42,621 nucleotides of DNA from Promethearchaeota archaeon (lineage in GTDB: Archaea > Asgardarchaeota > Lokiarchaeia > Sigyniarchaeales > SOKP01): contig JAHPZI010000020.1 of the NCBI GenBank assembly GCA_019058295.1, positions 1 through 42,621 of the forward strand, written 5' to 3'. The notes below the pieces were generated by a model that ran no database searches, had not been told where the DNA came from, and was given only the letters and a program-made list of their open reading frames with translations. Below are positions 25,439-34,827 of this stretch, piece by piece (position 1 is the stretch's first letter; each line of letters starts with the position of its first letter). A program made the translations under genes and the position numbers.

Positions 25439-26233
25439 CTATTCTTTAAACTCAAATCTTGCACAATTTGACATTTCTAAAAAACAATCATGCACAACAT
25501 TAACACGTTTATGCCATTCTTCTGCTGATTGAAATTGCGTCTTCCATTTTTCAAACCCAATTTCATCAATCTCAATTTTAAATCTATCAGGTGTTTCCCA
25601 TTCATGGCCTTCCACTTCTATATAACTTTTTGAATTAGCGAAGTTCCAGAAATAAATAGGCCAAGAACCATAGAAACCAGTTGTAGTGAAATTATTAATC
25701 TTAAGTATTTTTTCTCCTAAATCTTTTGAAAAAATATAACAAACAGAAATAAGATCCTTAGTATCTTCAAATCCTAATATTTTAGAACCGAATTCATTTA
25801 CAATTCGCTCCGTTCTTCTCTGGGTTGGAGGATGCGTATTAAAAGCGCGTTTTGTACGTCCTATGTGTAGATATTCCACATTTATATTGTTTTGGAGAAT
25901 ATTCGTAAGCTCCTCGGGATATGTATTAATCCAATGAACTAGACGATCAAAATCTATATGAAAAATCCTTTGGGAAATTGAATCAATATTATCTAAGGTT
26001 GTTCTCAATGCTGTTCTATATGTATCAATATTTCTTTCACTTGGTTCTACTATAACAATAAATCCTTTATTTCTTAAAAAAGTAAGAACTTCATTCGGTG
26101 TATAAGGAGTTAGGCAAATAATTCCTTTAACAAATAGTTCTTTTATTTTAGGTAGAGCTGACTCTATTAAATCTTTAAGTCTGAATTCTGGATCATGATA
26201 AGTAGCACATAAGAGATATTCTATTTTTCCCAT
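25439..26233 (-). CDS. Hypothetical protein, possibly GT-A glycosyltransferase-like
   Basis: A 264-residue soluble protein I do not recognise with certainty. The segment SERNIDTYRTALRTTLDNI followed by RIFHIDFDRLVHW (residues 66-101) resembles the nucleotide-sugar loop and DxD metal motif (D94, D96) of GT-A fold glycosyltransferases. The N-terminal IEYLLCATYHDPEF also fits a first Rossmann strand. Other motifs of GT2 are not clear, so this is tentative. Its ATG overlaps the last 13 bases of the RAM-domain gene, implying translational coupling. It is the third gene of the run DMT transporter-RAM, RAM, this gene, so it may be linked to uptake or modification of the same ligand. Confidence 0.7.
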   Translation of the reverse strand: MGKIEYLLCATYHDPEFRLKDLIESALPKIKELFVKGIICLTPYTPNEVLTFLRNKGFIVIVEPSERNIDTYRTALRTTLDNIDSISQRIFHIDFDRLVHWINTYPEELTNILQNNINVEYLHIGRTKRAFNTHPPTQRRTERIVNEFGSKILGFEDTKDLISVCYIFSKDLGEKILKINNFTTTGFYGSWPIYFWNFANSKSYIEVEGHEWETPDRFKIEIDEIGFEKWKTQFQSAEEWHKRVNVVHDCFLEMSNCARFEFKE

Positions 26234-26466
26234 GACTTCATAATAACGTGTGTATTAGTTTTCACTATTCCCTCAATTGGATCAATTTTTTTTGCAAAAG
26301 CTTCATATAACTCATCTGATGTTTCAACTTCTATTTCAGCCAAAACATCATAATCTCCCGTCAGTGAAAATACTTTCTTAATCTCGGGTATCTTTTTAAA
26401 TTCCTCAAGGACTTTTACCATTGCGTTATGATATACTTGACAGAAAATTATTGCTTTTATAGTCAT
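26221..26466 (-). CDS. Stand-alone Lrp/AsnC ligand-binding (RAM) domain
   Basis: An 81-residue protein consisting only of the RAM domain of Lrp/AsnC regulators, without the DNA-binding helix-turn-helix. The beta-alpha-beta-beta-alpha-beta pattern is plain: TIKAIIFCQVYH, a helix, VFSLTGDYDVLAEIEV, a helix, then THVIMKS. The GDYD turn is the effector-binding loop. In other organisms such domains bind amino acids or form oligomers with full-length Lrp proteins. Here it sits 24 bp after a transporter ending in a similar domain, and overlaps the next gene by 13 bp. It could form mixed oligomers with the transporter tail; that is inference. Confidence 0.87.
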   Translation of the reverse strand: MTIKAIIFCQVYHNAMVKVLEEFKKIPEIKKVFSLTGDYDVLAEIEVETSDELYEAFAKKIDPIEGIVKTNTHVIMKSWEK

Positions 26467-26490
26467 ATTAAGTGCTTTCTAATTTGATTA

Positions 26491-27798
26491 CTAGGAGGTA
26501 ATTTTAATAATTTTATTTATAAAAAGAATTTTTATATTTTCAATTTCCTTTAATTTTCTTATTTTATCATCCACTAAATAGCGAAATTCTCTAAATGAAT
26601 TTGTTCGGATATATACTAGGATATCGTGTGTTCCTATTAAGGATTGAATCGAAAATACACCACTAAATTTTAATATTTTTAAACTCAATCCTTTTAATGC
26701 CCCCGTTTTCTTGCTCAATAATAAATAGGCATTGACTTTATTTGTGGATTCATGTATGTAGCGTAGTAATATTGTGATAATTAATAAAAATAAGACTATA
26801 ACTAAAAATTCAATTGGAAAAGAATCAACCCCAAAAAGTACTCCAAAAAAGATTCCTCCAATTGGTTCAATAATTGTTAGTATACAATTCCACTGTCTAT
26901 AAGTTAAATTATAAGGGCTCCACTTTGCATACGCGATAAATATTAAAAGATAAGGAAATATAGTTGAGCCAAAGATTAAGAATAAAATCTCCCAACGTAA
27001 CAAAATCTGAGATATATTTGAGAAATCACTATAAAATTGTCCAATCTCAGAAGTTAAATCTGTGTGAACAGGAATTAAATATATAATGAAAATAAATGGA
27101 ATCATTAAGATAATTCCCATAAAAAAAGTAAATGAGATTTTTATTAACAACCTTGGAACTTTATAAAGTTCATTTTTATTTATCAATTGTATTTCATCTT
27201 TCGAATAAGAATCTTTATCAATTGTTATCTGGAAAAATGTTAGACACAGAGTAAATATAATGATATAAAAAAAACCTACAAGAGAAAATTGAGCACTTTC
27301 TTGAGATTTAACTAAGATAATTATTCCAATCGAAAAAACTAAAATTATTATGTAAAGCCCCTTAAATTTATCTAATTTTTCAGATTGAGCTCCATGTTCA
27401 TAAATCGCAACAAAAATTATTGCAATCTGAAAACCAATCATAGTTAATGAAATCGAACTTATTTTCAAAGCTAAAAAGAAAAAAATAAGCTGTAAGATAA
27501 TCCCGAAAAAACCTAAAATAGCAAAGTAATAGAGGTATCTTAATTTAAAGAAACTCTCATTCGTGGAATAAATAAATTTAAATAGATCTTTTAGTCTTAA
27601 TGGCTGGTTTGAAGAATATTTATTATTAATATAAGCAATTAAAACTGCAATAATCATTAATATTATTCCAGAAACAAAAAATCGAAGAAATATTATTGTT
27701 ATTATAGAAATTTCATTAAATAATCCAAATACTATTACAGGAATAAGACTCCAGAGAATATTTGCAATTATGATGTAAAAAATATTTTTATTCTGCAT
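26491..27798 (-). CDS. DMT/EamA transporter fused to C-terminal RAM domain
   Basis: A 435-residue membrane protein. Residues 1-350 contain about ten hydrophobic helices in the EamA/DMT pattern, including a hydrophilic loop at 185-205 and the GGIFFGVLFGVDSFP end of the last helices, typical of drug/metabolite exporters. Residues 357-435 are a cytoplasmic Lrp/AsnC-type RAM domain (AYLLLSKKTG, VFSIQSLIGTHDILVYI, then a helix and IKILFINKIIK), clearly similar to the separate RAM protein encoded next. Fusion of RAM to a DMT carrier is uncommon to my knowledge. It suggests allosteric control of transport by an amino acid-like ligand. It is the first gene of a three-gene run. Confidence 0.83.
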   Translation of the reverse strand: MQNKNIFYIIIANILWSLIPVIVFGLFNEISIITIIFLRFFVSGIILMIIAVLIAYINNKYSSNQPLRLKDLFKFIYSTNESFFKLRYLYYFAILGFFGIILQLIFFFLALKISSISLTMIGFQIAIIFVAIYEHGAQSEKLDKFKGLYIIILVFSIGIIILVKSQESAQFSLVGFFYIIIFTLCLTFFQITIDKDSYSKDEIQLINKNELYKVPRLLIKISFTFFMGIILMIPFIFIIYLIPVHTDLTSEIGQFYSDFSNISQILLRWEILFLIFGSTIFPYLLIFIAYAKWSPYNLTYRQWNCILTIIEPIGGIFFGVLFGVDSFPIEFLVIVLFLLIITILLRYIHESTNKVNAYLLLSKKTGALKGLSLKILKFSGVFSIQSLIGTHDILVYIRTNSFREFRYLVDDKIRKLKEIENIKILFINKIIKITS

Positions 27799-27872
27799 TA
27801 TTTTAATTTTAATTATTTAGAATCTTATAATATGATATTTATAATAAAAAAATTATTAGAAATTTTTCTGAT

Positions 27873-29117
27873 ATGAAAAAAAAACAGGTTGAATTGTTAG
27901 CACCTTTAAAAAATTTAAAATCACTCCACGCTGTTCAGAAAAATGCTGATGCAGTGTATTTTGGTGTTGAATCATTAAACATGAGGATGTTTAGTGATAA
28001 CTTTAATATAAAGGATTTGCCTAGAATTGTAAAATTATGCCATGACAATAATATTAAAGCCTATCTTACCACGAATATCATTATTTATGACAATGAGTTT
28101 GATTTATTAGAAAAGATTTTGGATAAAGCTGTAGAATCTGAAATTGATGCTGTAATTATTCATGATGCAGGAGCAATCCAGCTAGCTAAAGAAAAAGGGC
28201 TTAATCTTCATATTTCGACTCAAGCAAATATCTCAAATTATCAATCTGCTCGATTTTATGAGTCAATGGATGCCCAGAGATTAATTCTTGCAAGAGAATT
28301 ATCCTTACAACAAATTAAAGATATAAAAAGTAGGTTGAAAGAGAGCCAAATAGAAATATTCGTTCATGGTGCACAATGTACTTCAATATCAGGGCGCTGT
28401 TATTTTTCAGCAGAAATATGTGGATCCCAAGATTACTCTGCAAATAGAGGAAAATGTACTCAACCCTGCCGAAGGAAATGGACTGTATATGATGATCAAA
28501 ATAATGAGCTTTTATATGATGGTGTATTTTTTATTAGCGCAAAAGATCTCTGTATGATAGAATATATACCTGAATTAATTGAAGCAGATATAGATGCATT
28601 CAAAATTGAAGGTAGAATGAGAGATCCGATTTATATTGAAGAAACAACTAATTGTTATCGCGAAGCTATTAATTCTTATTATTCTAATTCATTTACACAA
28701 GATAAAATTCAAGAATGGTTGAAACGATTAAATAAGGTTTATAATAAAGGTTTTTCTACGGGTTTTTATTTTCAATTACCAAAAGGAAACGATATTGCAA
28801 GAGAAAGTGAAGGAAACATTTCTAACTATAGAAAAATTGAAATAGGAAAGGTCTTATCTTACTATCCTGAAAAAAGCGCCGCAAAAATACTTCTTACAAA
28901 GGGAAAATTAAAATTAAAAGATGAAATCTTTGTCATCGGGACACACACTGATACTTTTCTGCGTCAAAAAATTACATCAATTCAAATTAAACAAAAGAAA
29001 AATCTAACAGAAACTCCAAACGTCTCTGGTAAAGAGAATCGGTTGTCTGTTGGTATAAAAATCAATAAACCTGTTAAGAAAAACGACAGAGTCTACAAAT
29101 TAGAACAAATTACATAA
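27873..29117 (+). CDS. Peptidase U32 family protein
   Basis: A 414-residue U32-family protein. It begins with VELLAPLKNLKSLHAVQ and VYFGVESLNMR, the first strand/helix of the TIM-barrel core. A cysteine set lies around residues 168-205 (AQCTSISGRCYFS, GSQDYSANRGKCTQPCRR), and KIEGRMRDPIYIEETTNCYR is the family signature. The C-terminal 110 residues are a beta-barrel-like tail. Homologues in bacteria act in tRNA or 23S rRNA 5-hydroxylation (TrhP, RlhA) or as collagenase-like peptidases. The RNA hydroxylation role with an iron-sulfur cluster is the likelier one, but archaeal members are uncharacterised. Divergent from the transporter gene. Confidence 0.87.
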   Translation: MKKKQVELLAPLKNLKSLHAVQKNADAVYFGVESLNMRMFSDNFNIKDLPRIVKLCHDNNIKAYLTTNIIIYDNEFDLLEKILDKAVESEIDAVIIHDAGAIQLAKEKGLNLHISTQANISNYQSARFYESMDAQRLILARELSLQQIKDIKSRLKESQIEIFVHGAQCTSISGRCYFSAEICGSQDYSANRGKCTQPCRRKWTVYDDQNNELLYDGVFFISAKDLCMIEYIPELIEADIDAFKIEGRMRDPIYIEETTNCYREAINSYYSNSFTQDKIQEWLKRLNKVYNKGFSTGFYFQLPKGNDIARESEGNISNYRKIEIGKVLSYYPEKSAAKILLTKGKLKLKDEIFVIGTHTDTFLRQKITSIQIKQKKNLTETPNVSGKENRLSVGIKINKPVKKNDRVYKLEQIT

Positions 29118-29228
29118 CAATAAAATTCCCACTTAATGGAATATGAGACAGTTTGAATATAATCCCTTTTAATTGATTTGAATCTTATTATATTATAGTT
29201 AGAATATAACGATTATTAGAAGTTTGTT

Positions 29229-30140
29229 ATGCCGAGAATTTTAATTACAGGGGCCACAGGTTTTATTGGAAGTTATCTTGTGAAATATTTTATAAAAAAA
29301 GGAACTCAAATCATTGCTCATGGAAGTACAAAAGAAACAATAAATAAACTCAGAAATACATTAGAAGATGAACATATAGATTCTATCGATTTTTGGCAAC
29401 AAGATTTTTTAGCTCAGAAATGGAATTTCCCTGATTTTTCTGAAATCGATTATATTATTCACACAGCTGCCGCCACTAAGATAAGAGAAGGTACTCTTGA
29501 GAATTATGATAAATATTTTAATTTAAATGCAATTGCAACAAAAAAACTAGCGAAAAAAGCATTAAATGAAAATATCCAGCATTTTATTCATTTTTCTAGC
29601 GGACAAGTTTTTGGAATACCCCCCTCCTTTCCATTTACAGAAACTACTCCTAAAAAACCCATTAATATTTACGGTTTTACTAAATTATTAGGTGAAATTG
29701 TGGTTCTTTCGTTTGCCAATTTGGGTTTGAAATACACGATAGCAAGGCCTTTTTCAGTCTATGGAAAGGGACAACAGAATATAATTTCAATAATTAATGA
29801 AAAAATAAATAAAGATGAAATCTTAACTATTTATGGAGATGGAACCCAATCTCGAGCTTTTACTCATGTTAACGACATTTGTGAAGTAATTGGTATTATC
29901 CTTAATAATTCTAAATGTTTTGGCGAAGAATATAATCTATCGGGCACTAAAGAGTATTCTGTAAACGATTTGGTAGGATTGATTTCTAAAAGCTTGAATA
30001 AGAAGCCTAAAATAGTGTATAAGAAAGCTAGCGTAAATGAATTAAGGCGAAACCTAGCAGATACGGCAAAAATTCAGAAATTAGGATTTAATTATAAAGA
30101 ATCTCTTGAAGAATTTATAGAGAATGAACTCAATTCTTAA
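29229..30140 (+). CDS. NAD-dependent epimerase/dehydratase
   Basis: A 303-residue extended SDR acting on nucleotide sugars or similar. The cofactor motif GATGFIGSYL is at residues 8-17, the catalytic YGFTK is about residue 148-152 with an upstream serine pair FSSG, and RPFSVYGKGQ is the strand after the active site. C-terminal NDLVGLISKSLNKKPKI is typical of substrate-binding helices. The neighbours are a U32 protein and a convergent membrane protein, so it is not inside a recognisable sugar cluster. UDP-glucose 4-epimerase or dTDP-rhamnose type reactions are possible. It lies 9 bp from the convergent gene. Confidence 0.88.
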   Translation: MPRILITGATGFIGSYLVKYFIKKGTQIIAHGSTKETINKLRNTLEDEHIDSIDFWQQDFLAQKWNFPDFSEIDYIIHTAAATKIREGTLENYDKYFNLNAIATKKLAKKALNENIQHFIHFSSGQVFGIPPSFPFTETTPKKPINIYGFTKLLGEIVVLSFANLGLKYTIARPFSVYGKGQQNIISIINEKINKDEILTIYGDGTQSRAFTHVNDICEVIGIILNNSKCFGEEYNLSGTKEYSVNDLVGLISKSLNKKPKIVYKKASVNELRRNLADTAKIQKLGFNYKESLEEFIENELNS

Positions 30141-30149
30141 GAAGTACGA

Positions 30150-31736
30150 TTATTCGAAGAAAAGTAATCTATCCAAAAATGCTAACGCTAAATAAAATAG
30201 TATATTTATTTGAACTTCTGCGGCTAAATGTTCAAGTTCCCAAGAGTCTTTTTCTTGATTGTGCTTCCCAAGATTTATTAATTCTCCTTGGCCGAAATTG
30301 GCAATTAAATTCTCATAATTGTATAAAAAAACTTTTTCATCGCCAAAATGACGACAAATATCTAAATCGTCTAAATATTCCTTATCTTCCATGTAATCAG
30401 TATCGTTGAAAATCTTTTTCATTGTCCCAATAAAGATATAATGAGTACCACCTTTAATATCACCATTTCCACTATGAACCATTCCAACTCGATGATAAAA
30501 ATTGTATGCAGATAAAACATTGATCCCATCCTCTTTAACTTGGCCAAAGATATTTTCTTTCATTCTATCTGCAATATCATCTACAGTATCACCTGCACTT
30601 ACTATTGCGGCTCCAACTCTATAAGTCATCGTGATTGAAAAATCCCAAATAACATTTAGACTATAAATATTTCCAATCGCTAATTCTAGATCTCCATCTC
30701 CATCTAATTCGTCTAAGTAAGGCGATATTCTTATAATTCCTGCTTCTTTTCCATCAGATTGAACTTCCTCAACAAGTTCTTTCACATTTTTAGTGGCTTC
30801 TTTTATTTCATCATTAGTTGGAAATTCATCTATTATATAATTAATACCAGATACTATAGTTTTTTCTCTGACTTCTTCTATATATCGACTAGGTGGTTCG
30901 GCATCGACAACAAAAGCTTTTACAAATGAACTTTCAAATATCCCCTCATCAATAAACCATTCTTTAAAGCGTTCATAGAGTGGAAGATATTCCTCAGTTG
31001 TATCCATGTTCATAAAAGGATCTCCGGATGTTAGTAAACTAAAGTAAAGATTAACACCATTATCAATAGCCATCTTATATTTATCCATTAAACCGCTTTT
31101 ATTTAATGTTCTAGAGTTCATAGCAGGCATAAAACCAATATTATATTGTTTACAAAGGGCATAAATATTCTCGTCGTCTGGAAGATCATATGGATCTGTC
31201 CAGAAAATTAATTCAGGATTAGTCTCAGGTTTTATTAAAATTTTTTTTTCTGGAACAGATAAATTCCATATGCTTCCTATACTCAGCGAAATCAATATTA
31301 AAATTAAAATAATGCGCGTTTTCTTCCTTTTTGATTTTTTCTCTTTATTTTTCTTTTTTTTAGTGAATTTTAATGATAAATAACTTCCTAATATTCCTAT
31401 TAAGAAAAGAATTATCATTATACCTTTTAGAGTGATTAATGATTTTAAATAATTCAAAAAGATTAATCCCGCTCCAGAGATAAATGATATGGAACTGAAA
31501 TACAATAATCTAAAATTTCTATGTCTAATTCCTAAATTATTTATAAGGATGTTTATGGATATCGTTGCTATTTGCCAGTATAGTAGATATGTAAAATCTA
31601 AGAAAATCAATCTTGAAAAGACTGAAAGAAGGATTACTTCAAACGAAATGAAAAAAGAAATTGAAATTATGAGAAAAAAATAAAGGGAGATATACTCTTT
31701 TCTAAGGTATTTTCTAAGATGTAATTTCCATTTCAT
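30150..31736 (-). CDS. Membrane protein with large extracytoplasmic domain, possibly glycoside-hydrolase-like
   Basis: A 528-residue protein. The first 165 residues hold about five or six hydrophobic helices, then a lysine-rich stretch (KKKKNKEKKSKRKK, about 133-146), then one more helix. Residues about 170-510 are soluble. The segments ELIFWTDPYDLPDDE, NIGFMPAMNSRTL, VNLYFSLL, FVVDAEPPSRYI and GIIRISPYL alternate strands and helices in the order expected of a TIM barrel, and DAEPP could hold an acid/base pair, hence a sugar-hydrolase-like guess. No known family is recognised. The C-terminus is again hydrophobic (INILFYLALAFLDRLL). It ends 9 bp from the epimerase stop. Confidence 0.72.
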   Translation of the reverse strand: MKWKLHLRKYLRKEYISLYFFLIISISFFISFEVILLSVFSRLIFLDFTYLLYWQIATISINILINNLGIRHRNFRLLYFSSISFISGAGLIFLNYLKSLITLKGIMIILFLIGILGSYLSLKFTKKKKNKEKKSKRKKTRIILILILISLSIGSIWNLSVPEKKILIKPETNPELIFWTDPYDLPDDENIYALCKQYNIGFMPAMNSRTLNKSGLMDKYKMAIDNGVNLYFSLLTSGDPFMNMDTTEEYLPLYERFKEWFIDEGIFESSFVKAFVVDAEPPSRYIEEVREKTIVSGINYIIDEFPTNDEIKEATKNVKELVEEVQSDGKEAGIIRISPYLDELDGDGDLELAIGNIYSLNVIWDFSITMTYRVGAAIVSAGDTVDDIADRMKENIFGQVKEDGINVLSAYNFYHRVGMVHSGNGDIKGGTHYIFIGTMKKIFNDTDYMEDKEYLDDLDICRHFGDEKVFLYNYENLIANFGQGELINLGKHNQEKDSWELEHLAAEVQINILFYLALAFLDRLLFFE

Positions 31737-31883
31737 TTTTAGTCACTCAAACTAAAATATATAAATTCTGAACAGTTTTTAAAATCCTAGAAAAACTATT
31801 ACCTTAATTTTTAAAATGGAAAATTTATTAAAAATGTGAATTAGATCCATATTAAATAATAAAATTGAAAATTAGGGGTAAAT

Positions 31884-32354
31884 ATGAAAGTAGCTAACAT
31901 AAAAGAAAGGGAAATAAGAGCAAATGAGCTGGTGACCGAAGCTAAACTTGCAAATTTTGCATTTTTAGCAAACATGCTACTTGATTTATTTGGATTAGAT
32001 GTTGCCTTTCAAAAATACGTGAAACCAAAAAGAGAAGGACAAATTGTAGAGATGCATTTTCCAACTTTAAATGGAAGTATTACTTTCATACTTACTAGAG
32101 ATAGAAAAGAATTTCAAGCTCAAGTCAAAAAACCCGAAAATCCAGTAGCCAAAGTTATAATAAATGTAAAGCGTGAAAAAACTACTCTCCTAGCAGGTAA
32201 AATTATACGCTTAAAAAGCAATATTTTTGGATTAATGAGAATTTTTCCCCATATATTAACCAGAAAATTGAAAATTAAAGGTTCTTGGGCAGCAGCCATA
32301 GCGTTATGTCGTGTTTTAATGGTAGGAAAAAATCAAATTTATAAAGAGAAATGA
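31884..32354 (+). CDS. SCP2-like lipid-binding protein
   Basis: A 156-residue protein with an SCP2-type fold, only distantly similar to the tandem pair at 11128-12072. It has an N-terminal helix (VTEAKLANFAFLANMLLDLF), strands VEMHFPTLNGSITFIL and FQAQVKKPENPVAKVIINV, then LKIKGSWAAAIALCRVLM, the last two elements of the SCP2 domain. A strong ribosome-binding site AGGGGT lies six bases before the ATG. It opens a four-gene operon with the two dehydratase-type subunits and DUF6125, with gaps of 8, 12 (or 3) and 17 bp. A role in presenting an acyl-CoA substrate is a reasonable inference. Confidence 0.75.
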   Translation: MKVANIKEREIRANELVTEAKLANFAFLANMLLDLFGLDVAFQKYVKPKREGQIVEMHFPTLNGSITFILTRDRKEFQAQVKKPENPVAKVIINVKREKTTLLAGKIIRLKSNIFGLMRIFPHILTRKLKIKGSWAAAIALCRVLMVGKNQIYKEK

Positions 32355-32362
32355 GGTAAAAT

Positions 32363-33508
32363 ATGAGCTTAACGAATGATAAATTTCTCAATATTTCTAA
32401 TTCAATTAAGAATTCATATCTCGACGAGTGGAAAAATAATAAAAAGAAAGTTTTAGGATATTATTGCACTTATATCCCTGAAGAATTATTTTATGCTGCT
32501 GGTTTTCTTCCCTATCGTATAAGAGCCACTGGACATGAGCTTGATGAATTAGCTGATATTTATATGGTTAGATTTACCTGCGGTTTTGTACGCTTAACGT
32601 TGGATTTAGCGCTAAGAGGAGGGTATGATTTCTTAGATGGGCTGTTTATTACAAATTGTTGCGACCATGCTCGCCGAATGTATGAACTATATGATCTTGT
32701 AGTATTTAAGAGAAAAGAGATTAAACAAAAACCCCCCCAATTTTATGTCGCACTACCTCATGTTATTAATGAAGATGGATTTGAGTGGTATTTAGATGAA
32801 ATTAAATTACTCAAAGAACAAATTGAGCAAGAATATACTCTTAAAGAGATAGATAATTCTCAACTTAAAGAAGCTATAAAAATATATAATGAAAATCGAA
32901 GCCTTTTAAGAGAAATTTATAATTTAAGAACATTAGACAATCCAAAATTAACAGGTTCAGAATTTTTACAGATATCTATGGCAAACACCTCGGTACCAAA
33001 AGAAATTGCTAATAATGAACTAAGGCGCATTTTGGAAATCATAAAGAATAGTAAAGATTTAAGCAATAATAGAAAAAGAATTATGCTAGTTGGAAGCGTG
33101 GTCGATAACATCAATTTCACTAAACTAGTTGAAGATTCCGGAGCAATAATCGTATCAGATTTTCTATGTTTTGGTGAGCGTAATATTTTAGATGATGTTG
33201 ATTTAAATGGTGATTTATTGGAGAACATCGCAAAAAGAACATATTACCGCATGTCTTGTCCAAGAATGATGGATGACCATAAAAAAAGATATGATTTTTT
33301 ATTAAAAGAGATTGAAAGAGCTAAAGTAGATGGTGTTATTCTACAAAGAATAAATAATTGTGACCTTCATGGTTGTGAAAATATGTTACTTGAACATGAA
33401 CTTAAAGATTTAGGGATTCCGTCTCTTAATATTGACAGAGAAGCCTTCCTTACAGATACCACCAGGCTTCAAACTAGGATAGAAGCATTTTATGAGATGA
33501 TAAAATGA
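32363..33508 (+). CDS. 2-hydroxyacyl-CoA dehydratase / benzoyl-CoA reductase-type subunit 1
   Basis: A 381-residue HgdB/BcrC-family subunit (D-component family PF06050 by sequence pattern). Conserved pieces are YYCTYIPEELFYAAGFLPYRI (C35), FTCGFVRL (C73), DGLFITNCCDHARRMYE (C99/C100), and RINNCDLHGCENMLLEH with C333/C338 near the C-terminus, the expected [4Fe-4S] ligand region. GAGGTAAAAT before the ATG is a good ribosome-binding site. With the following gene it would form the heterodimeric dehydratase core, which removes water from an (R)-2-hydroxyacyl-CoA or reduces an aryl-CoA by radical chemistry. The ATP-dependent activator (HgdC/BcrAD type) is absent from the window. Confidence 0.88.
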   Translation: MSLTNDKFLNISNSIKNSYLDEWKNNKKKVLGYYCTYIPEELFYAAGFLPYRIRATGHELDELADIYMVRFTCGFVRLTLDLALRGGYDFLDGLFITNCCDHARRMYELYDLVVFKRKEIKQKPPQFYVALPHVINEDGFEWYLDEIKLLKEQIEQEYTLKEIDNSQLKEAIKIYNENRSLLREIYNLRTLDNPKLTGSEFLQISMANTSVPKEIANNELRRILEIIKNSKDLSNNRKRIMLVGSVVDNINFTKLVEDSGAIIVSDFLCFGERNILDDVDLNGDLLENIAKRTYYRMSCPRMMDDHKKRYDFLLKEIERAKVDGVILQRINNCDLHGCENMLLEHELKDLGIPSLNIDREAFLTDTTRLQTRIEAFYEMIK

Positions 33509-33520
33509 AAGGTGAAATTA

Positions 33521-34810
33521 ATGGTAAATAGAACAGAACTAGAGAATAAAGTAATTCCATATAAAATATTATTAGAAACTCTACAAAATACATATGATTT
33601 AGTTGATTCTATACTTCTTGATAATACTATCCCATCATTAAAAATTGGTTTGAAATATTTAATTCAAAATATAGAGGCTAATATTGAAAAAGCAGGAGAT
33701 GGTTTACCAGTAGTAGGTCATCATTTTGCATTCCAGTCAGAATACCTTGATTGCTTCGATGTAGTACCCATATGCATCGAAGGAACGTCTTATATACTTT
33801 CTGCGCTTCTACCCGATGGTGTCGAAAAATATTATGACCTTATGCGTAATTGGGGGCATCCCTTTCACACATGTTCTTCGCAAAAAGGTGTAATGGGTAT
33901 GACCTTAGATGATTTATTCCGATTCGATGCGATAATATGCCCAACAGCCCCATGTGATAATACTATGGCAAGTTATCCTTACTTTAAATATCAAGCAGAT
34001 GTTCCTATGGTTTTACCTGATATGCCCTTTATTCATAAAGAAAAAAGCTTTAAATATTATGCAAAGCAAATTAAAAAGGGTTTAGAAGATTTAGGGAAAA
34101 TTATTGGCCAAAAACCTGATTGGGATGAATTGAAAAAACATCTTGAGATAGATAATAAATCAATTAACACTCAACTTGAAATCTTCGAATTAAAAAAAGC
34201 AATACCTTGTCCTGTAGAAAATTTCTATAATGCTATGTCAGCTGCGGTTACTATATTTATGGCAGGAAAAGAAGAGAAAGTAAAATATTATGATGAGATG
34301 TTAGAAAGTGCTAAAAATAATTATAGGAAAAAAAAACATCATGGCGGAGAAGAAAAAATCCGATGTATTTTTCCTTATATGTTAATTTTTTTTGATCTAG
34401 GATTATGTGAATGGCTTGATCGCGAACTAGGAATGAGTATCTTATTTGATATCTTTAATTATAATTTTACCAAGCCAATCAGAACAACCGACAGTTTAGA
34501 TACAATGTTCTATGATATGGCTAGAAAAGGGATGGAATTTCCTATGATGAAACAAAGTACTGATTTCTATTATAATTTCATTGATGATTGTGTAAATATG
34601 GCTAAGGAATTTAAATCAGATTGTTTCATCTTTACAATGCACATAGGTTGTAAGCAATTTGGAAGTGTAGTACAAGTTCTCAGAGAAGCTTTAAGAGATG
34701 AAACTGGTATCCCTGTTTTAATGCTAGATTTAGATGTTGGTGATAAAAGAATGACTTCAATGAAGGTTTTGCGCGATAAAATCAGTTTATTTGCCCAAAC
34801 TTTATTATAA
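33521..34810 (+). CDS. 2-hydroxyacyl-CoA dehydratase / benzoyl-CoA reductase-type subunit 2
   Basis: A 429-residue HgdA/BcrB-like partner subunit. Motifs: PVVGHHFAFQSEYLDCFDVVP, HTCSSQKGVMGM, CPTAPCDNTMASYPYFKYQ and, near the C-terminus, HIGCKQFGSVVQVLREAL, the family's conserved cysteine-glutamine region. The start at ATG 33521 is preferred to the GTG at 33512, because GGTG at 33511-33514 is ideally placed as its ribosome-binding site. It follows subunit 1 by 12 bp. The two subunits probably carry one [4Fe-4S] cluster each. Whether the substrate is a 2-hydroxyacyl-CoA or an aromatic acyl-CoA cannot be told; the paired SCP2-like and DUF6125 genes do not settle it. Confidence 0.88.
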   Translation: MVNRTELENKVIPYKILLETLQNTYDLVDSILLDNTIPSLKIGLKYLIQNIEANIEKAGDGLPVVGHHFAFQSEYLDCFDVVPICIEGTSYILSALLPDGVEKYYDLMRNWGHPFHTCSSQKGVMGMTLDDLFRFDAIICPTAPCDNTMASYPYFKYQADVPMVLPDMPFIHKEKSFKYYAKQIKKGLEDLGKIIGQKPDWDELKKHLEIDNKSINTQLEIFELKKAIPCPVENFYNAMSAAVTIFMAGKEEKVKYYDEMLESAKNNYRKKKHHGGEEKIRCIFPYMLIFFDLGLCEWLDRELGMSILFDIFNYNFTKPIRTTDSLDTMFYDMARKGMEFPMMKQSTDFYYNFIDDCVNMAKEFKSDCFIFTMHIGCKQFGSVVQVLREALRDETGIPVLMLDLDVGDKRMTSMKVLRDKISLFAQTLL

Positions 34811-34827
34811 AAAACAGGGGAATCTTA

